From Candidatus Vicinibacter proximus (GTDB lineage Bacteria; Bacteroidota; Bacteroidia; Chitinophagales; Saprospiraceae): DNA of 64,000 nucleotides. The notes beneath the pieces were generated by a model, which was not told where the DNA came from, did not search any database, and saw only the letters and a program-made list of their open reading frames with translations. The stretch lies in assembly GCA_016713905.1 (NCBI GenBank), contig JADJOE010000003.1, positions 1,054,001 to 1,118,000 of the forward strand, given 5' to 3'. Positions 1 to 8,201 of the stretch are shown in pieces. Positions within the stretch are counted from its first letter, which is position 1. Each line of letters begins with the position of its first letter. The translations under genes and the position numbers were made by a program.

Positions 1-148
1 CCTCAATAATAGTTCTATATTCGAGCAATAATTTCTGAAGCTGAGGTTCAGATTCCAATCTACTTTCGAAAATTTTGCATTCTTCCTCATTCATATCTCC
101 CTCCAAAAACCGGACGATATCTTCTTCCATTTGTATATTTTTATCCAT
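1..148 (-). CDS. Probable anti-sigma factor, N-terminal 49 residues only
   Basis: The gene runs off the window at base 1. The start is the ATG at 148-146, 5 bases after the sigma factor stop codon, and 49 codons are open to the edge. The visible part is acidic (EEDIVRFLEGDMNEEE near the start) and resembles the cytoplasmic N-terminus of zinc-less anti-sigma factors of Bacteroidota, where a short FLEGxMxxxExxxFE pattern is common. It sits immediately downstream of an ECF sigma gene, the usual place for the cognate anti-sigma factor. No membrane segment can be seen because the sequence stops too early. Function is inferred from position and this short pattern. Confidence 0.55.
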   Translation of the reverse strand, partial: MDKNIQMEEDIVRFLEGDMNEEECKIFESRLESEPQLQKLLLEYRTIIE

Positions 149-153
149 AACAT

Positions 154-741
154 TTAAGTTTGAAGATTTTGAAAATCAGTGGACCCTGACACCAACCTTT
201 TGAGTCCTTGTAAACATCTATACTTTTTTACTTTAATAAAGCTCTCACTATATCCTGTAGTACTCGCTATTTCAACAGCAGATTGCTTCAAATAAAACGC
301 TCCATAAATTATCTTCCTGCACTCATCACTAATTTCATTTAATTTATTCAAAACGATATCAATAAGTGCATTTGTCTGAATTAATTCAGGCATTTCATCA
401 ATGGCTGCAATGGAATCGTCATGATCGTTAAATTCTACATTAACATATCGTCCTTTTTCTTTGATTTTTTTCAACCAAATATTTTTTGCCATACCTAGAA
501 TATAATACTTTTCATTGACGATCTGACTTGACGTTGGTTTTTGACACATCTTAAAATACAATAAAGCCACTTCCTGAAAAATATCTTTGGCATCATCTGA
601 AGTACCGCTATTATTCACTATATACTGCCTTACCAGTGCAAAATAGGATTTATATAATGCGGTAATTTTTATATCTATTTGTTCATCCATTAGATTTTCA
701 GATGACCCTCTTATCTCATTCATATCACTTACCTGATTCAT
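154..741 (-). CDS. ECF-type RNA polymerase sigma factor
   Basis: A 195-residue protein of the size of ECF sigma factors. Region 2 lies around residues 25-95 (LYKSYFALVRQYIVNNSG, then DDAKDIFQEVALLYFK), and region 4 around 130-185 is the helix-turn-helix that reads the -35 box (LNEISDECRKIIYGAFYLKQ, then SAVEIASTTGYSESFIKVKK). It is third in a minus-strand operon behind a metacaspase-like gene and an envelope protein, and is followed after 5 bases by a probable anti-sigma gene. A candidate ECF promoter lies ahead of the operon (4374-4402) and recurs before four other genes of the caspase locus, so autoregulation and control of the locus are plausible. That link is inference; the family call is firm. 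Confidence 0.9.
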   Translation of the reverse strand: MNQVSDMNEIRGSSENLMDEQIDIKITALYKSYFALVRQYIVNNSGTSDDAKDIFQEVALLYFKMCQKPTSSQIVNEKYYILGMAKNIWLKKIKEKGRYVNVEFNDHDDSIAAIDEMPELIQTNALIDIVLNKLNEISDECRKIIYGAFYLKQSAVEIASTTGYSESFIKVKKYRCLQGLKRLVSGSTDFQNLQT

Positions 742-761
742 GATTTCTTTAATTATTTTGA

Positions 762-2306
762 CTATTTACCGCCCAGATTGTATGAAATCCCAAGAAAATA
801 TCCGCTTTCTAACCTGCCTTCAGTAGGTATTATGCCATCTCCTATTACAATTTCATCCCCTACTTGAAAATTTTTAGATAACCGCTTCACCTTCGAAAAC
901 ATAAACCCACCTGAAATCACAAGATCCTGTGATTTGCCAATCATAATACTTGGGCCAACAAAAAATGCCAGCTTATCGGCAGCCTGCTGATTGGTCAAAG
1001 GTACTCCAAAACCGAGTGACAGGGCAGGTGTTACAGTAGATTTCAATTGATAACTTAAATTAACCATAGAACTTATCAAAGGCACATACTTATCAGCATC
1101 TTCAGCGGTCAAAACATTGTTTTGAACATAATAAGTTTGAGGAGTATTATTGAATGCGGCCCCTTGAATGCCCATTGAAGTGGACACTCCAAAATTTCCA
1201 TAGGTGTTGATTTTAAGTTTTAGCGTTTTGTAAATTTGAAGACTGCTCTCAGGAGCAAGCGTAGAACTTACAGTTGAATCTCTTAAATAAATTTTCAATT
1301 CATACAGGATGAACTTACTGGTAGCTTCTGTATGATAAGTTATTGAAAAATTATTGTTGATGGTTTCCATATACTTGATATATACTTTTTGGATGGCACT
1401 CAAATGATCAATTTCCCCAATATTTTTAACCATTGCAACCTTGTTTTCTAATGTGGCTACCGATCCGGAAATTGCATTCTGTTGTTGATCGTATTGCTTT
1501 AGCAAAGGATAAAGGGCTTCTATCCCGTGATCCGAATTCTTGAGTTTATTATGCAATCTTCTTAATTCCGATAACTTCTTATTGTAATCTCCAACCTTTG
1601 AGGCCACGTTAGACTGCAATATTGGCAGCTCTTGTAATTTCAAATTTAATTCTGAAATATCTTTTATTGCAAAGGATGCACCATCTTCAATCATAAGCGC
1701 TTCATTGAAATAGGTCATTAAAAGTTCTTTGATCACAGAAGGTGCAATATTGGGATTTACAGAAAGACTATTTACAAAACTCATGTCTCCCAATAAAAGA
1801 CTGGAGGATTTAAGTCTTTTATTTATCTCTGTGAGTTGACTATTTATTTCAAAACTCTCTGACTCCATTTCCCTTAACAGGTCTTTGTACTCTTCCAAAT
1901 CCTCTTGATCGCCCCTTGCCTGGGTCAAGGCATTAGGTGCTGTCATGGCAGATAAAATACTGCCAAATACCGGCATATTCATCATGGGCAATCCAGCGGC
2001 TCCTCCAGGGATTAAACTTCCAATCAAACTTGGCATTAGACCTAGGAAACTATTGGACTCATTCTCAAAACCGGGAGGCGGTGTACTATGAAAGGTCGTT
2101 ACAATTTCTGATTGATAAATGTAATTATTGTATTCTACAAGGTGGAGATACACTTGCTTTCCCTTCTTTACGGCAAGATCTTTTGTTAGCTTACCATTTT
2201 TCTCGTACCATATACTATCTCTATATAGATTGTAATATATATGTAGGTCTTGTGCCTGAGACAAATGAATAATCAGATAAAAAAAGCTAAATAAAAAGTA
2301 TTTCAT
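762..2306 (-). CDS. Exported coiled-coil / outer-membrane beta-barrel-like protein
   Basis: 514 residues, beginning with a signal peptide (MKYFLFSFFYLIIHLSQAQ). Residues about 125-320 are rich in charged heptads (EDLEEYKDLLREMESESFEI, ELRRLHNKLKNS) and look like a coiled coil. The last 150 residues have alternating short beta segments ending in SGYFLGISYNLGGK, the look of an outer-membrane barrel end. No named family was recognised. It lies 9 bases after a metacaspase-like gene and 20 before the ECF sigma gene. That placement would suit a surface component that supplies a signal to, or is controlled with, the sigma factor, but no direct evidence shows this. Confidence 0.7.
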   Translation of the reverse strand: MKYFLFSFFYLIIHLSQAQDLHIYYNLYRDSIWYEKNGKLTKDLAVKKGKQVYLHLVEYNNYIYQSEIVTTFHSTPPPGFENESNSFLGLMPSLIGSLIPGGAAGLPMMNMPVFGSILSAMTAPNALTQARGDQEDLEEYKDLLREMESESFEINSQLTEINKRLKSSSLLLGDMSFVNSLSVNPNIAPSVIKELLMTYFNEALMIEDGASFAIKDISELNLKLQELPILQSNVASKVGDYNKKLSELRRLHNKLKNSDHGIEALYPLLKQYDQQQNAISGSVATLENKVAMVKNIGEIDHLSAIQKVYIKYMETINNNFSITYHTEATSKFILYELKIYLRDSTVSSTLAPESSLQIYKTLKLKINTYGNFGVSTSMGIQGAAFNNTPQTYYVQNNVLTAEDADKYVPLISSMVNLSYQLKSTVTPALSLGFGVPLTNQQAADKLAFFVGPSIMIGKSQDLVISGGFMFSKVKRLSKNFQVGDEIVIGDGIIPTEGRLESGYFLGISYNLGGK

Positions 2307-2315
2307 ATAAAAATT

Positions 2316-4343
2316 TTATTTTACGATAGTAAATGAATCAGAATAAATATTTATGTCAGAAATTGGAATACTCACTGGTCTTCCACCTCTGGTTTGCATT
2401 AAATCTTCGGATTTAGTTTCGTTAAACAATTTTTCAAATGGACTTTGTTGAACTCCACCTCTTGTCCCTAAGGTTGCTTTAAGGTCAATAGGCTTATCAG
2501 AGCTTATTAGTTTGAAGACCTCATTACCCAATGGCACACCTATTTCAAATTCAACCGGGAATAATATTTTCTGATCAGGAAGAATCCGCATCTCTTCTGG
2601 TGTAGCTGATCCCGTAGGCAGTAACACATGGATTACATTATCTGGTTGAACATCCAGCAGTGTAAAATATGCTGGTTTAATCCCTTCATTAATGATTAAA
2701 ATTTTCACCTTCGCATTAAGAGATAATTTTTTTGAACCTGAATCATCTATATTAAGACTTCTTAAATTGTCTACATCTTTTTCGTCAATAATACTATCAA
2801 CAGGAATGATTTTAAAGCTAACTTTTATATCAGAACCTTCCAATTCAAGCTTACGAATAAAATCACCGTGTAAATATTCTTTTAATTTTTTGTGCACTTT
2901 AAAAGTAAAACTCTTTGGTAGTTGAATTTTATTCACCAAAATACTGTCTAGTGTATAATTATCAAAGGTCTTCAACACAATTGCGCCTTCAGCATTTGAA
3001 TGGGATACATAGTGCACACTAATTTTGGGTGCCAGCTGATCTTTTTTAATATAAGGTTTAGAAAAAACGATATCTTCTATTTGTTTGGCAAGGTCTATGT
3101 CATCCACAAAAACACCCAGACTGATGGAAATAACGCCAAGATTTTTTTGAGTAACATATATCCATGAAGATTTAATGATGGATTTATCGATTGCTGAGTC
3201 CAAGGTTACGGTAGAAACGGTTGGAAAGCTTTTGGTTATTTTCCCGGTAGCATAAGGTTTAGCATGATCAATATCCCTTGTGTCTGGTGGAAATAAAGCG
3301 ACTTCAGATCCTTTGAACACGCCATTTAGTTCGCCAGTGTTGATGCTACATTCAGTTTCTGAAAAAATATTGGTTGCCTGAAAATACGAAGCCTTACCTA
3401 AGAGCTTTCCATTTGCAATTTCAAGATCCAACTCCCCTTCAGCCTGCGGTTGTTGAAGAGGAGCAATTACACTCATTTCAACTCTTATTTTATCATAAAG
3501 CGCTCTGTAAGACTCTTCGGGCTTTGCCTTTACTAACCATTTTGAAAGTGCATAAGTAAGTGAACCAAAATGCTCACCGGTTTCGGTAGTCATTTCATAG
3601 TTCAACTGATTCTGTGCAGAACCAAAGAAAGCAACCATCGGTGAAAGTTTGGCGGAACTACCTGGAGAGGTAGCCTGATGCTGCAAATCATTGTTGTCCT
3701 TTTTCAGAACTACTTCTTGATTTTTCTTCAAATATTCATCACTTGCCATAACTTCAGTCGTTCCACGGGCAAGAACAGCTCCTCTGGTACCCGTCCCTGA
3801 ATGACAAGCATCCAATACTACTAATAGTTGACCATTGGGTCCAATTTTTTCTCTGATTTTTGTGAGATTCTGATTAAGTTCATCATCGGTAATTAAATTC
3901 TCTCCTTCGTAAACTCCTGCTTGGAATTTTTTAGGGGAATCATAAGGCACAATGCATTCATCTAATCCATCAATTTCATCTCCGTCTTTGTCTGGTCGTT
4001 GCTGACCATGCCCAGAAAATTGAAAATAAACCATATCCCCAGCTTTAACTTTTGGCAACAAATCGTTTTTTATTGAAGATAAGATTCCCTGACGGGTTGC
4101 TTTTGAGTCACTGATTTCGGCTATGTTCTCAGCAATAAAACCTTGACTTTCCAATGCAGTTTTAACCAGCTTTATATCGTTGGCAGAATTAATTGAAGCC
4201 CAACCACCAGTTTCCGGATAATTTCCTACCCCTATGAGCAGAGCCTTCTTAACCTGGCTTTGTCCTAAAAGACTGTTGGTGAGCAGTGTAAAAAGCAGGA
4301 CTGCAGAGCTTAGAAAAACGGTTAGTAAATTAAACTTTTTCAT
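2316..4343 (-). CDS. Exported metacaspase-like (C14-type) protease
   Basis: 675 residues with an N-terminal signal segment (about 1-28). The caspase fold follows: VKKALLIGVGNYPE (31-44), catalytic His in QFSGHGQQ (His112), the acidic metacaspase insert DKDGDEIDGLDECIVPYD (about 118-135), and catalytic Cys in LLVVLDACHSGTGTRGA (Cys180). This insert and the TRGA/ARG segment after the Cys are typical of bacterial metacaspases, which cut after Arg or Lys. The C-terminal 350 residues are of unknown fold and match the gene at 29481-31474, including SPFEKLF and TRGG near the end. It is the first gene of the minus operon that includes the ECF sigma factor. Confidence 0.88.
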   Translation of the reverse strand: MKKFNLLTVFLSSAVLLFTLLTNSLLGQSQVKKALLIGVGNYPETGGWASINSANDIKLVKTALESQGFIAENIAEISDSKATRQGILSSIKNDLLPKVKAGDMVYFQFSGHGQQRPDKDGDEIDGLDECIVPYDSPKKFQAGVYEGENLITDDELNQNLTKIREKIGPNGQLLVVLDACHSGTGTRGAVLARGTTEVMASDEYLKKNQEVVLKKDNNDLQHQATSPGSSAKLSPMVAFFGSAQNQLNYEMTTETGEHFGSLTYALSKWLVKAKPEESYRALYDKIRVEMSVIAPLQQPQAEGELDLEIANGKLLGKASYFQATNIFSETECSINTGELNGVFKGSEVALFPPDTRDIDHAKPYATGKITKSFPTVSTVTLDSAIDKSIIKSSWIYVTQKNLGVISISLGVFVDDIDLAKQIEDIVFSKPYIKKDQLAPKISVHYVSHSNAEGAIVLKTFDNYTLDSILVNKIQLPKSFTFKVHKKLKEYLHGDFIRKLELEGSDIKVSFKIIPVDSIIDEKDVDNLRSLNIDDSGSKKLSLNAKVKILIINEGIKPAYFTLLDVQPDNVIHVLLPTGSATPEEMRILPDQKILFPVEFEIGVPLGNEVFKLISSDKPIDLKATLGTRGGVQQSPFEKLFNETKSEDLMQTRGGRPVSIPISDINIYSDSFTIVK

Positions 4344-4373
4344 ATTTCAAATATATACATCTATTGTCGCTCA

Positions 4374-4402
4374 TGTATACCTTATTTAGTGCAATGGTTA
4401 TC
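4374..4402 (-). promoter_or_regulatory. Candidate ECF sigma promoter of the metacaspase-sigma operon
   Basis: On the minus strand GTGATAACC has its GATAACC core at 4402-4396. Exactly 16 bases later comes TATACA (4379-4374), and the ATG at 4343 is 30 bases further on. An AAC triplet in the -35 box is typical of ECF promoters. The same core recurs ahead of four other genes of the locus. If real, the sigma gene at 154-741 would control its own operon. Confidence 0.5.
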
Positions 4403-4843
4403 ACTTTTGGGACAATAATTTTAGTAAAGAATAAATAGAACCACCCATTTAATGGATATAGAGTTTAAAATTAGCCTATTTCATGGATTTATGGTAATAA
4501 TTGCAAGCCTCCCCTGAATTAATTAATGATTCGGCAAAATTCGATTTTTTCCAAAAAAGATTTTAGATTGCATCTATAATAATCAAATTTAGTTCTAAGA
4601 AAAAATAAAATGACAAAACACCAAGCTAACAAATTGATTATTAGCAATTTAATAAAACATTTTAAAATATAAACTAATTTATTGACACGTCTAATGAAAA
4701 TTCTTCAAATTTCTAAAACCTACTCACTCAATTAATGATAGCAATTATTAAATTCAAATAAAGTTGAATGAATCCAATTAAATATAAATTCAAATAATAT
4801 TCTTAAATTAATATTAGCATTTAAAATAAAAGTACTTTAAAGT

Positions 4844-4872
4844 GATAACCTGACACCAAAAACAAACACTTC
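4844..4872 (+). promoter_or_regulatory. Candidate ECF sigma promoter ahead of the Cys-rich pair and caspase array
   Basis: GTGATAACC, with its GATAACC core at 4844-4850, faces the gene at 4931, 80 bases away. The 16-base spacing used at the other four sites leads to CACTTC (4867-4872), which lacks the TA start seen elsewhere. This is therefore the weakest -10 of the set, although its -35 match is as good as any. Confidence 0.4.
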
Positions 4873-4930
4873 TTAAATATTGGATTCAAAAGTCAACAAC
4901 GATTTTACTTTAAATTTTAAAACATAAAAT

Positions 4931-5539
4931 ATGAAATTCAATTCCAAATCAAGTTCCTTTTTTCTCATTGCATTTGCAATGCTCTCATCATTCTTTTTCC
5001 ATGAAACTTTTGCTCAAGAACAAAAAATTACCCCCCTTACAAAAGAAAGCAAATCTGTAGAAAAACCAAAAAAAGGAATACTTCGTAATGAGGTGTCTCT
5101 TAATCCAGATGAATTAGTTTATACAGGATTCATCTATGTAAAATGCGGAAAAGATTTGCGAGAAGTAAAAAGAGCGGCCTTGCCAAGAAAACTTGTAACT
5201 TACGGAACAGATCATAAAGTCAGCAAGGTAGATGTGGCAGGATTTAAGACTGCCATGAATTACAAGCCATCCAGCTTATGCAAAGAACCAGAAGGTGCAG
5301 GAAAAGAATATTTCTTTATCTCACTTTCAAAAGAAGCTAATGTGCAAGGCAAACTACAATCCCGAGCAATTCCTACCAATTGCACTTATGAAATGACCAA
5401 AGATTGCAACTTAGAAAGATATGCAAAAAATTGCAACAGTGCCATTCTTTGCTCTTGCGAAGGACAAACCTATGGAGCGTGCGGTAACCCCGGTTGTAAA
5501 GATATGATTATGATTTGTCCCGACTATAAGGAAGATTAA
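4931..5539 (+). CDS. Exported Cys-rich protein, paralogue A
   Basis: 202 residues with a signal peptide ending near FFHETFAQE (about 29). The central part (VYTGFIYVKCGKDLREVKRA, then PRKLVTYG) and a C-terminal cluster of Cys (ILCSCEGQTYGACGNPGCKD) are shared with the next gene, so the two are a tandem duplicate. At least nine Cys in an exported protein suggest disulfide bonds in the periplasm or at the surface. No family was recognised. It is the first plus-strand gene after the divergent GATAACC elements and heads the caspase-TPR series, so it is probably co-transcribed with it; its role is unknown. Confidence 0.75.
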   Translation: MKFNSKSSSFFLIAFAMLSSFFFHETFAQEQKITPLTKESKSVEKPKKGILRNEVSLNPDELVYTGFIYVKCGKDLREVKRAALPRKLVTYGTDHKVSKVDVAGFKTAMNYKPSSLCKEPEGAGKEYFFISLSKEANVQGKLQSRAIPTNCTYEMTKDCNLERYAKNCNSAILCSCEGQTYGACGNPGCKDMIMICPDYKED

Positions 5540-5621
5540 ATCCACTAATAACTCTTCATTCAACAAACAAATATTAAAAAATAAATCCATTTTTTTTAAA
5601 CCTTTAATTCATTAAATAATT

Positions 5622-6227
5622 ATGAAAATTTTATCGTTTATCAACTCAAAACATTTATTCTGTCTAATCCTACTTGCTAGTGCCGGTGGTCTCATGTCTC
5701 AAGACTTAAAAAAGAATCCTCCACAGACTCAAACCACCAAACCAGGAATGAAGGCCAGCAAACCAAAAGTCATAGAGGCTTCCAGTTCTGCAAATCCCGA
5801 AGAATTAATTTACACAGGTATTATTTATTCCAAATGTGGAAATGAAATCGTGGAAGTAAAAAGGGCCTTGATGCCCAGAAAATATGTAATTATTGGTGCC
5901 AATAACAAAATTGAAAAAGTAGATGCAGATGGTTTTAAAAAATCTATAAAATACAATGCTACTCAGGCGTGTAAACTTGGTTCCGGCACAGAATTTTTTG
6001 CCCTGCAAAGAAACACAAATCTGCCAAAAGGAGAAAGTCTAAATAAAAAACCTTCCGCTTGTGTGGTTGAACTCATCAATGATTTCTGCCACAGTATGAG
6101 CAGTGCCGATCCTTGTAATGCCGCAAAATACTGCGCTTGTGAAGAACAATTGCAACCAAGGCAAGCTTGTAGAGAAACTGCTTGTAAAGATATAGTGATC
6201 TGGTGCAACAACCAGACTTCCAAATAA
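5622..6227 (+). CDS. Exported Cys-rich protein, paralogue B
   Basis: 201 residues with a signal peptide (MKILSFINSKHLFCLILLAS, cleavage likely near MSQ at 26-28). It aligns along its length with the gene just upstream: IYTGIIYSKCGNEIVEVKRA, then PRKYVIIGANNK, and a C-terminal Cys group CNAAKYCACEEQ ... CRETACKDIVIWC. The Lys/Pro-rich stretch after the signal peptide is variable between the two. The gap to the first caspase-TPR gene is 65 bases. I do not recognise the family. Small exported partners encoded next to proteases could be substrates, inhibitors or adaptors; none of these is shown by the sequence. Confidence 0.75.
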   Translation: MKILSFINSKHLFCLILLASAGGLMSQDLKKNPPQTQTTKPGMKASKPKVIEASSSANPEELIYTGIIYSKCGNEIVEVKRALMPRKYVIIGANNKIEKVDADGFKKSIKYNATQACKLGSGTEFFALQRNTNLPKGESLNKKPSACVVELINDFCHSMSSADPCNAAKYCACEEQLQPRQACRETACKDIVIWCNNQTSK

Positions 6228-6292
6228 ACTGAGGCCTTAAAAAATTAATTTGCGTGTACACTTTTTTTTAAAAGACCCAGTCCTATCACTAT

Positions 6293-8193
6293 ATGAAAAG
6301 CTTCTTTTTCCTTGTATTCAGTATCTGTTTTAACATAGCAATATCTGAATGCAGGGAAAGAGATGCTTTATTTAATAAGCAGAAGCAAATTGTTCAAACT
6401 ATCAACACCTACGCCATTGTCGTGGGTATTTCTAATTATCAGGACCCCGCAATTGCAGACTTAAAAGATGCCAGACGAGACGCAGAAACTTTTGCTGCCT
6501 GGCTTTATTCCGATGGTGGTGGAAATCTTCCACAGGAGAATGTAGTTCTACTTACTGATGAACAAGCAACACTTTCAAGAACGGCCCACGCAATCAATAG
6601 AATAGCCCAAGTCATTACAAAAAATGATAAATTAATATTGTATTTTTCAGGTTATGGCGCCGGAAATTTACGAGTGGACAGACTTCCGGATTTCTTCTAT
6701 TTTAATGACACTCCTTCTGATGCAATAAGAGCAGGTTCCTACCCAATGATGCAACATTTTGCACATCTGATTAAAAGTAAAAAAAATCCTTACCTGATTA
6801 TTAATCATCTTTATTCCCGTAATAACCATTCTACTCATGAAAGTTTAAGTCCTCAAGTCTATAGAAAAAAACTTTTTAAGAATGAGATCTTTTACGACCA
6901 CATGATTAATGAATCTGCAGATTTATTATTTGGACTTAATTCCCTAAAGTTAAATTTAAACCATCACCTGATGGATGCATTATTGGGATTAGCAGATCAA
7001 AATAAAAATGACCGGGTAAGTTTTGAAGAACTTGGCAATTATTTTAACTTTTTAAAAGTGCCTAAAGAGACAGGGCCCGGTCTACTTTTCCTCGCTTGTT
7101 CAAAATCAAATGATGAGATTGCCAAGGTGGATGTTGCGTTAATTAAAACCATTAGGAATCATAAAGACCCTAACTTTCCTTCCATATTAAAATCAGAAGG
7201 CACAGAAAAAGAACAAAAAATCATATCTCTATTAAATCAAAACATTCAAGACTTATACCAAAATTTTCTCATCTCGATAAAACTTGGGCATTTAATGGCG
7301 CCCGATCTGCCAAACGCCACACTAATCCTGGATTCCATGGCTCTGTATGAAGAATTGAAACCATTGATTTCTGATTTCAGAAGAAAGCTAAGTGCTGCAT
7401 TGCAGGATGAAACACAGCAAGCTATAAATGCCTATCTGAATGCAGATTCAAAAGAGCTGCTTAGGCGAACTAATTTTAAAGATAAATATCGGAAATATCC
7501 GGAATATCTGGAGAAATCTATTCAGTTGACTGGAAAGCCAAATTTTATGTATAATATTTTGGAAGCAAAAAAATACTATTTTTTGGGTTTGAATAAAAGA
7601 TTTGAAGCTATTGATTCTAAAAAGAAAAAATTATTTGACGAGGCATTAGAATTGCAATTAAAAGGATTGGAGTTTGAACCTGAGGCCTCTTTTATTCTGA
7701 ATGAAATTGCCAACATATATGCCAGCACGAATAAACCTGAATTGGCTAAAAAATATTTCCATGAAGCGATAATTCTGACTCCGGGTTGGAGTATCCCCTA
7801 TTCCAATTTGAGTAAATTAAGCATAAACAGTCCTGTTGAATCCATCAAATATGGCAAGATGGCAACCAGGTTAAATGAAACTAATGTTTTTGCATGGAAC
7901 AGTCTTGGGACTGCCTATTTAAGAAACAACAATTTGGAAGATGCTGAATCATGTTTTATTCGTGCCATCAAACTGGAACCAAAATATTCTGAAGCCTTTT
8001 AAAACTTGCCTGCATCAGATCCATTAAAAATGAAATTCCAGAAGCACTTAAGCTACTTGAAAACGCTTGTTTTTTAGGATTTAATGAACCGGAATATATT
8101 TATCGTGATTCGGACTTTATAAATCTTAGAAAATCCAACCAGTTTGATCAACTGATGTCAAAATATTTTTCAAACTATAATAAAGATAAATAA
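6293..8193 (+). pseudogene. Caspase-TPR family member with dead active site, frameshifted near its 3' end
   Basis: The signal peptide and caspase fold are clear (NTYAIVVGISNYQDPAIADL). However, the catalytic His is Tyr121 (LYFSGYGAG) and the catalytic Cys aligns with Tyr174 (LIINHLYSR), so it cannot be a normal cysteine protease. The EF-hand-like loop DQNKNDRVSFEE, the LSAALQDETQQAIN motif and TPRs follow. The frame ends at 8002 after SEAF. One extra T in the T4 run at 7997-8000 would restore 64 more codons (LACIRSIKNEIPEALKLLEN, ending FDQLMSKYFSNYNKDK at 8193), the usual family C-terminus. So the gene is either truncated by a one-base deletion or carries an assembly error. A regulatory pseudoprotease is a fair inference. 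Confidence 0.85.
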
Positions 8194-8201
8194 TTCAACC
8201 C

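Larger units (their letters stand above)
4344..4930. other. Divergent intergenic region, 587 bp
   Basis: A very AT-rich spacer between the minus-strand metacaspase-sigma operon and the plus-strand Cys-rich/caspase array. Each side carries one outward-facing GATAACC element (4396-4402 minus, 4844-4850 plus). The central 440 bases hold no convincing reading frame, RNA gene or repeat. Confidence 0.6.

Noticed and set aside
877..883. Further GATAACC copies at 877 (plus) and, on the minus strand, near 21299 and 57420
   Set aside because: They lie inside coding sequence, do not precede a gene in the right direction and lack the paired box, so they are taken as chance.
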